In this document: one piece after another, positions 57,754 to 64,000 of the stretch
Position numbering within the stretch: the stretch's first letter is position 1
Layout: the number at the start of each line of letters is the position of its first letter
From: Lolium rigidum
Taxonomy: Eukaryota; Streptophyta; Magnoliopsida; Poales; Poaceae
Assembly: GCF_022539505.1 (NCBI RefSeq)
Contig: NC_061509.1
Coordinates: forward strand, 205,370,721 to 205,434,720
Direction of reading: 5' to 3'
Length of the DNA: 64,000 nt
Position numbers and translations under genes: made by a program
Notes under the pieces: generated by a model
The model's input: the letters and a program-made list of their open reading frames with translations, nothing else
Database searches by the model: none
What the model was told of the DNA's origin: nothing

Positions 57754-60736
57754 TGCAATATCCCAGAACATAGGACCAACGAATGGTATATTTATAAATG
57801 AGATGTGCATTTCATCGCAAAACGGGGGAAATTTTTGCGCTTTATTGCATAAAACCTAAGAGGGATCGAGGTTTCTCTCTCGTTCCTATTAGGGTTAGAG
57901 CAATGTGAGTGTTATGAATTTCTACATGACCTCTTTTGAACTTAGAGTTTTGGGAGGATATTTGATTTGACATTTCAATTTTGAATTCAAACAAAGGAAG
58001 TATAAAGTAATCAACATATAAATGAATTATGAATTCATAATTCAAAATCACATTACACTTACACAAATAATAAGTGAATATAAAATTTGCATAAAAGCTC
58101 ATAAATAAAACCTTGAGCTTTATTGATCATACACACACAATTACATTGTCTTTACAATATCCGATATACAAGAATGAGCAATATAATAAAGGAAATAAAA
58201 AGAAGATTACAAGTGTTGATCTATAAACAAAAATCCTAAACTACTAGTCTTGATTTTCTTGTCCCTGGATCAAATTGAGCTTTAAACCTGCAAAGACATA
58301 GAAACTAGCCAGAGAGTGAAATACAAGTGTCAATTCCACTTGCCAATGTCCAAAACCATGCCCAGAAGTGAGATAAGCATCAGCAGACCAAAGTTAAAGC
58401 AATGATGCCCTCAAGTTCCCATCCCAAGCACACACACAGCTCACAAGCTGTTGTGCATGAGCAACACCCAGGCAACCAAGGCATAGTAACCAAAGTAAAC
58501 AGGCATGTGTATCAAGGCAAGGATGAACCACCAGGGAGTATAAATAGGTAGAACCAGCTGGAGTGGTCAATCCAGTCAACCGGATCAACATCAACTAGCA
58601 GCTAGTTGTGAATAGTAGCAGTTCATAGTTGTTCTTCCTCAAGAACACCAAATCAAACCCTAGAAACCATCCAGATCTCCAAACCAACCAACCAATAACC
58701 AACCAGAGACATGGGAACATAAGCAAGATCATCCAGGAGCAAGGAGGAGAAGGACAAGTAATCAAAACTATCAAGCAAAGCTCAACAGCAACCAAACATG
58801 GCCATCTAGGAGCTGCAGCAAGGTATAACTTATACCTCGAGTGGATCCAGTGGATCCAATCCATCTCTTAGCATGACACAAAGCATAAGCATGAGCAGAT
58901 GCTCATGAGGGGATACCATCACTTGGTTTTGACCAAGGATTGCTGGCAGAAAGTGAGCAGCTAGATCCAAATACTATCCAGAAGCTATTCTTGTGCAAAT
59001 AGATACATATAGATGCACAGATAGCAAACCAGTAGAGTAGTACATATATACTAGAGGCTACAGAGACCACCTAGCTATTCCTAGCCAATTAAATCATCAA
59101 ATTATGCATATTTTCTTCCCAGGCAAGTCACAGTGGCATTCATATGAACTATGATTCCCTATTGTGCAAGCAACAATGAGTTTAGCCAACAAGAAATGAT
59201 CCAATTGAGAGCAACCCAAGCAGTAGCAAGGCTACTGTGGTCACATCAACCACAAGCCACCCAGCAACCGAAATTAATAAGGCATCATTATCCAGGATGG
59301 ATTCAGACTTTGTATATCTTCCAATTGATATTCGAGATATCATTCCATACAAATCCATGCATATAATCAACACTGCAGAAGTAGTTCATACACAAATAAT
59401 TCACCAAGACATGAATACAAGATAATTCATCACTTGATAAGCAATAGCATCCCTGAGAGGCAACTAGTAGGATGACCAAAGACATCCTAGCCATTGAATC
59501 ATGTTCAATGTGATATGGACAGAAACAGCAGCTCACCAACACATGAGCAACAGCTAGAGCAAGCTTAAACCATTGCAGTAGTTAGGGAAAGCATACAAAT
59601 TATCCAAGAATTGAACATGTAACCTAGCCACTAGCATGTATTGATCCTAATGGATCGATTAGATCATGTACAAGTCACAGGGGAGCGCCACTGGCATCAC
59701 AAGTGTTAGGATTGCTAACCACTGCCAACAGCAAAGGCCACCAGTAAGCAATTGAGCAGCACAAGAGCATGAACATGTAGAATAGGACTAGCATAATCAT
59801 CCAGTAGGATCAAACAAGCATGAGCATAGCAGCAGCAGGCCTAGACAAGTATGAGCATGGTTGCAGTAGGCTTAGGCTTGGCATTAGGATAGCATAGCAA
59901 GCGAAGCAAGCAGCAGCAGCACAAGCATAAGAAAAACAAGTAGCCAGAGCTCGAGTAGATGGAGGAGATGGAGTAGAGAGGGGTAGAAGGAGATAAAGTA
60001 GTACCTGGAGGTGTCCATGGCGGCGTCCATGGCAGCACGGTGGCACATGCCAGCCACGGCGGCGCCCAACCATGGCCAGGCCGGTGCCAGCCACGCACCA
60101 TCACTGGAGAAGGCGGCGAGCAGCACGAGCGTGTCCAGGGAGCTCAGATCGACGGAGTATTTATTTTGAAAACACCTTTTCTCTTTTAAGCTTAGCAACT
60201 TATTTAGCTAGTGCATCAAACACCTTTTCTCTTTTGAGCTTGCTGAGTATCTCTGTACTCACTTTCTTTCGACACCCTTACTAGACTGTGACAATGAAGA
60301 GGAGGCTAGCGCCGGAGCGCCAGAAGGGGACTACGAGCTGGTCTACGAAGAGCCTGATCTGTCAAGAGGAGTGGAAGGCGTGGACTATGGGATGGTCTAC
60401 GGAGCTGACAACACCGAAGCTGAGGAATAGAGTCTTACCCTAGACATCTTAGAGCCGAGCAGCGTAGTAGCTTACCTAAATAAGTTGTTGAGCATGTTAT
60501 GATCTTTAAGTTTGAGTTGTAAGAATACTTCAGTAATATCGTAGGGTATTCTCATCGGACCTGTGAGAGTACCAACTTGTTAAGACCATGTTTGTAATAT
60601 AATCTCGAGTGTTATGACCTGCAATATTTCTGTTGTACCACTCTGAGGGATGTGATATTTGTGAAGAAGTCCCTTCATGAAGATCATATCAACGACTTGT
60701 ATACTACAACATGCAGTGGTATGCTGGGTTACCGCA
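57754..60736 (+). repeat. Solo LTR (2983 bp, TGCAATATCCCAG type)
   Basis: Starts TGCAATATCCCAGAAC and ends TGCTGGGTTACCGCA, flanked by CAATG on both sides. No internal region is present, so the element was reduced by recombination between its LTRs. It is inserted in the Harbinger transposase; removing it with one CAATG restores the reading IIDCMHWECKNF. It is related to the LTR at 34529-45473. The 58400-60100 frames have no recognisable product. Confidence 0.85.
60267..60430 (+). other. Acidic open stretch inside the LTR
   Basis: An open frame without ATG reads CDNEEEASAGAPEGDYELVY, then DYGMVYGADNTEAEE and a stop at 60428-60430. It is too acidic and regular to look random. It may be a short transposon-encoded peptide or a captured exon. 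A decayed counterpart may lie at about 45030-45130. Confidence 0.3.
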
Positions 60737-60741
60737 CAATG
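60737..60741 (+). repeat. Target site duplication CAATG (right)
   Basis: Identical to 57749-57753. Confidence 0.88.
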
Positions 60742-61150
60742 CATGCAATCAATGATTCCAATCATCCTTCGGCAATCACCTTGTCTCGTTGATAGCAACA
60801 ATCAAACAGTGTCGACAATATTTGGCTCTCTCAAGTAAAACTTGCCAGACACCACAATTATCACGGCTTTGCAGAACATCTACATCGAGTCAAGACATTT
60901 GGCCTCACTCATTCTCAAGTAGTCCTCAATAAGATCACCGACCACTCCATATGCAAGCAAGAATATATGTGAATAGTTGCGGAGAACTTTCGGTAAGAGG
61001 TGAAGCCAAGTTTCCGGCAACATCGAGCCTGCTTCTGGAGTACGAATAGTGGCAACAACGACGGTGAGGGGTGAGGTAGGTGGCGATAGCGCAGTAGGGT
61101 TGTGTTGTAGGGAAAGGGACGCGACTTGGGTGGCGAATGGCTTGTGTGCC
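60737..61150 (-). pseudogene. PIF/Harbinger transposase, N-terminal part
   Basis: On the minus strand: LLAYGVVGDLIEDYLRMSEA (helical region before the nuclease), KCLDSM, then RRMIGIIDCMH, in which the first catalytic Asp of the DDE triad is in IDCMHW, the Trp lying across the LTR insertion. Stops and frame changes separate the blocks. The MYB-like ORF of a complete Harbinger element was not found. Confidence 0.75.
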
Positions 61151-61163
61151 ACTGGCGGGCGAG

Positions 61164-62580
61164 TGATGTCTACGTACGCTTCTATTTCTGTAGACAGTGT
61201 TGGGCCTCCAAGAGCAGAGGTTTGTAGAACAGCAGCAAGTTTCCCTTAAGTGGATCACCCAAGGTTTATTGAACTCAGGGAGGAAGAGGTCAAAGATATC
61301 CCTCTCAAGCAACCCTGCGATCACAATGCAAGAAGTCTCTTGTGTCCCCAACACACCTAATAGGTGCACTAGTTCGGCGAAGAGATAGTGAGATGCAAGT
61401 AATATGGATGAGTATGAGTGGTAATAGCAATCTGAATAAAATATGGCAGCGAGTAAACATGGAACAAAACAGTAACAAACGGAGATTCGATGCTTGAAAG
61501 CAAGGCCCAGAGATCCTGCTTTCACTAGTGGACACTCTCAACAATGATCACATAATAGGACTACTCTACACCCTCTTGTTGGATGATGAACACCACTAAC
61601 TGTGTAGGATTACACGAACCCTCAATGCCGGAGTTAACAAGCTCCACAATATTCAATGTTCATATTTAAATAACCTTAGAGTGTAAGATAGATCAACACA
61701 ATCACACCAAGAACTAACATAGCATGCACACTGTCACCATCACACTATGAAGGAGGCATATATCACATCAATTCTTATCATAGCAATAGTTAACTTCATA
61801 ATCTACAAGAGATTACAATCATAACCCACGCCAAGTACTACACGATGCACACACTATCACCATTACACCGTGCAGGAGGAATAGACTACTTTAATAACAT
61901 CACTAGAGTAGCACATAGATGATATTCAACTAGATCACATAAAGAGAGAGATGAACCACATAGCTACAGCGGAGCCCTCAGCCCCGGGGGTGAATTACTC
62001 CCTCCTCATCATGGAGACAGCGATGGCGGTGAAGATGGCGGTGGAGACGGCGGTGGAGACGGAGGTGGAGATGACTCCGGGGGCAATTCCCCGTCCCGGC
62101 AGGGTGCCGGAACAGAGACTTCTGTCCCCCGAATTGGAGTTTCGCGATGTGGCGGCGCCCCTGGAGTCTTTCTGGAGTTTTCGTACCGTGGTTTTTTCGT
62201 ATCGAGGTTTTAGGTCAGGGACCTTTAAATAGGCGAAGAGGCGGAGTCGGAAGGCTGACGGGGCGACGACACAGTAGGGGGGAGCGGGCCACCCCTAGGC
62301 CGCGCCGCCCTGTCATCTGGGGGCCCAGTGGCCCCCCTCTGGCGACTCTCGGGTGTTCTGGAAGCTTCGTGGAAAAATAGGATGCTGGGCCTTGATTTCG
62401 TCCGATTCCGAGAATATTTCCTTACTAGGATTTACGGAACCAAAAACAGCAGAAAACAGCAACTGGCCCTTCGGCATCTCGTCAATAGGTTAGTTCCGGA
62501 AAACGCATAAATATGACATATAATGTGTATAAAACATGTAGATATCATCAATAAAGTAGCATGGAACATAAGAAATTATC
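61164..62580 (-). repeat. Gypsy LTR, U3 end truncated
   Basis: Plus strand starts TGATGTCTACGTACGC, like 18541 and 23707, and follows them to ACATAAGAAATTAT at 62580, where the last ~30 bp (CGATACGTCGGAGACGTATCA) are missing. It is more diverged than the 18541/23707 pair. Its right side is fused to plus-strand Gypsy pol sequence. The 61951-62510 frames are LTR sequence. Confidence 0.8.
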
Positions 62581-64000
62581 TCATTAATAGGTGAGCTCGC
62601 GAGACAGTCCTTGGCATGCTGATTATGCTAACTTTATTGTTTCCAAGTACTTGCCTCCAACCTTTTCAGCTCAGCAAAGGAGGAAATTCTTTTATGACTT
62701 GAGGCATTATTTTTGGGATGACCCACACTTATATAAAGAAGGAGTGGATGGTATTCTGCGAAGATGTGTTCCTGAATATGAACAACAAGAGATATTGAGT
62801 AAATGTCATGGTAGTGCTTATGGAGGACATCACGCGGAGATAGAACCGCACAAAAGGTTCTACAATCGGGTTTTTATTGGCCAACTCTCTTCAAAGATGC
62901 AAGGAAGTTTATTTTATCTTGTGATGAATGTCAAAGGGTTGGTAATATCTCCAGATGCAATGAAATGCCTATGAATTATACTCTTGTTATTGAACCATTC
63001 GATTGTTGGGGATTTGATTTCAGGGGACCTTTTCCCTCTTCAGAAGGTAACACTCATATACTTGTTGCTGTTGATTATGTTACTAAATGGGTGGAAGCCA
63101 TACCTACAAAAACTTTTGATGGTGAGACCTCTTTAAGAATGCTTTTAGACATTATTTTTCCTAGATTTGGAGTTCCTAGATATATTATGACAGATGGAGG
63201 TTCGCATTTTATTCATGGTGGTTTTAGAAAAACTCTTGCTAAATATGGTATTAATCATAGAATTGCTTCCGCTTATCATCCTCAAACTAGTGGGCAAGTA
63301 GAACTATCAAATAGAGAAATTAAATCTATCTTGCAAAAGATCATTACTAAAACTAGAAAGAATTGGACTAGTAAATTGAAGGAAGCACTATGGGCTTATA
63401 GAACTCGCTTATAAAAACCCCATGGGAATGTCACCTTATAAAATGGTTTATGGAAAAGCTTGTCATTTACCTTTAGAACTAGAGCACAAAGCTTATTGGG
63501 CTGTTAGAGAACTAAATAAAGATCCTAAACTAGCCGGTAATAAGAGGTTGCTGCAATTAAGTTCTCTAGATGAATGGAGAAGTGAAGCTTATGAAAATGC
63601 TAAACTCTTTAAAGAGAAAGTTAAGAAATGGCATGATAGAAGGATTATCAAAAGAGAGTTTAATATTGGGGATAAAGTCCTATTGTATCGGTCTCGTCTC
63701 GCATTCTTTGCAGGGAAATTACTCTCGAAATGGGAAGGACCATATGTTGTTGAGGAGGTGTATCGTTCGGGAGCAATTAAAATTAGTTCTCTCCAAGGCA
63801 ATGCCACGCAAGTGGTGAATGGACAAAGACTCAAGCATTATATCTCGGGTGATTCTTATAATGTAGATGTTGATGTTATTCGAGTGGAAACACCGGAGGC
63901 TTTCATCAAAGGTCAAATTGACGATCCGCCGTAACTCGACTTTGAATAGGTAACAGTACTGGTAATAAAAAGTTCGCGATTTACTTTCCGGACAATGTTT
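62581..64000 (+). mobile_element. Gypsy (Athila-like) pol 3' region, continues past window
   Basis: Plus-strand integrase and its C-terminal tail, then non-coding sequence to the window end. It is the only integrase in the window. Orientation is opposite to the LTR it abuts, so the junction at 62580/62581 is a rearrangement or a truncated nested insertion. Confidence 0.8.
62591..63934 (+). pseudogene. Gypsy integrase, two frameshifts
   Basis: Integrase inserts the element's DNA into the genome. In order: an N-terminal block RDSPWHADYANFIVSKYLPP, the zinc finger ([10 protein letters not shown] and, in a shifted frame, ILSCDECQR), the catalytic core with FDFRGPF (Asp), MTDGGSHF (Asp) and [10 protein letters not shown] (Glu), and the tail with GMSPYKMVYGKACHLPLELE, GDKVLLYRSRL and LSKWEGPYVV, ending near 63934. 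The frame is interrupted by a one-base loss near 62836 and a one-base gain near 63405; otherwise it has no stops and all three catalytic acids are present. The upstream reverse transcriptase is absent, cut at 62581. Confidence 0.85.

Overview
This window is intergenic, transposon-packed DNA from a grass nuclear genome. The repeat families (Gypsy LTRs beginning TGATACGTCTCC, Copia LTRs of the BARE/Angela type, CACTA ends rich in GTGCCGACGG, long LTRs beginning TGTAATATCCCAG) and an intronless, GC-rich DREB gene point to a Pooideae grass (Triticeae, Avena, Lolium or a relative). I cannot go below subfamily. There is no bacterial, organellar or viral signature, and a run of exactly 100 Ns (45600-45699) marks a scaffold gap.

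Layout. 1-4349: 3' part and 3' LTR of a plus-strand Gypsy element. 4350-5981: 3' end of another Gypsy element with a 386-bp LTR. 5982-8447: Copia LTR relics. 8448-9270: inverted-repeat element with an AT-rich core. 10170-11136: 5'-truncated LINE. 11358-12047: the only intact host gene, a DREB A-4-type AP2/ERF transcription factor. 13884-14177: probable MITE. 15200-30860: nested block in which an ancient minus-strand Gypsy gag relic is split by an element with self-complementary GGTACC motifs, a LINE (18425-18540 and 25419-29240), and inside the LINE a complete non-autonomous Gypsy element (18541-25413, 5-bp duplication GAGGC). 33521-34528: decayed DNA transposon. 34529-45473: a very long LTR containing a 4.6-kb Mutator-like element (37831-42471, 9-bp duplication ATAAAAGTA) that carries two host-like gene pieces and five copies of a 162-bp tandem repeat. 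45700-51764: minus-strand Gypsy element with gag and protease only. 51765-53512: Copia LTR relic, then a CACTA terminus containing a 5S rRNA-like segment. 53995-56560: four hairpins and a frameshifted plant-mobile-domain gene. 57085-61150: PIF/Harbinger transposase pseudogene cut by a 2983-bp solo LTR with CAATG duplications. 61164-64000: a truncated LTR fused to a plus-strand Gypsy integrase region.

The LTR elements belong together. One carries gag-protease, one carries integrase, and two are non-autonomous but share the 3' internal region, primer site and half of the LTR, so they look like members of one autonomous/non-autonomous system. The DREB gene probably acts in stress or developmental transcription control; its promoter is squeezed to about 220 bp by the LINE. 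Several coding pieces (integrase, mobile-domain gene, GRF zinc-finger gene) differ from open frames by single bases, and LTR pair differences cluster at CAG/CTG, so part of the damage may be base-calling error.

All family assignments were made by reading the sequence and from knowledge of these families. No database search was run.
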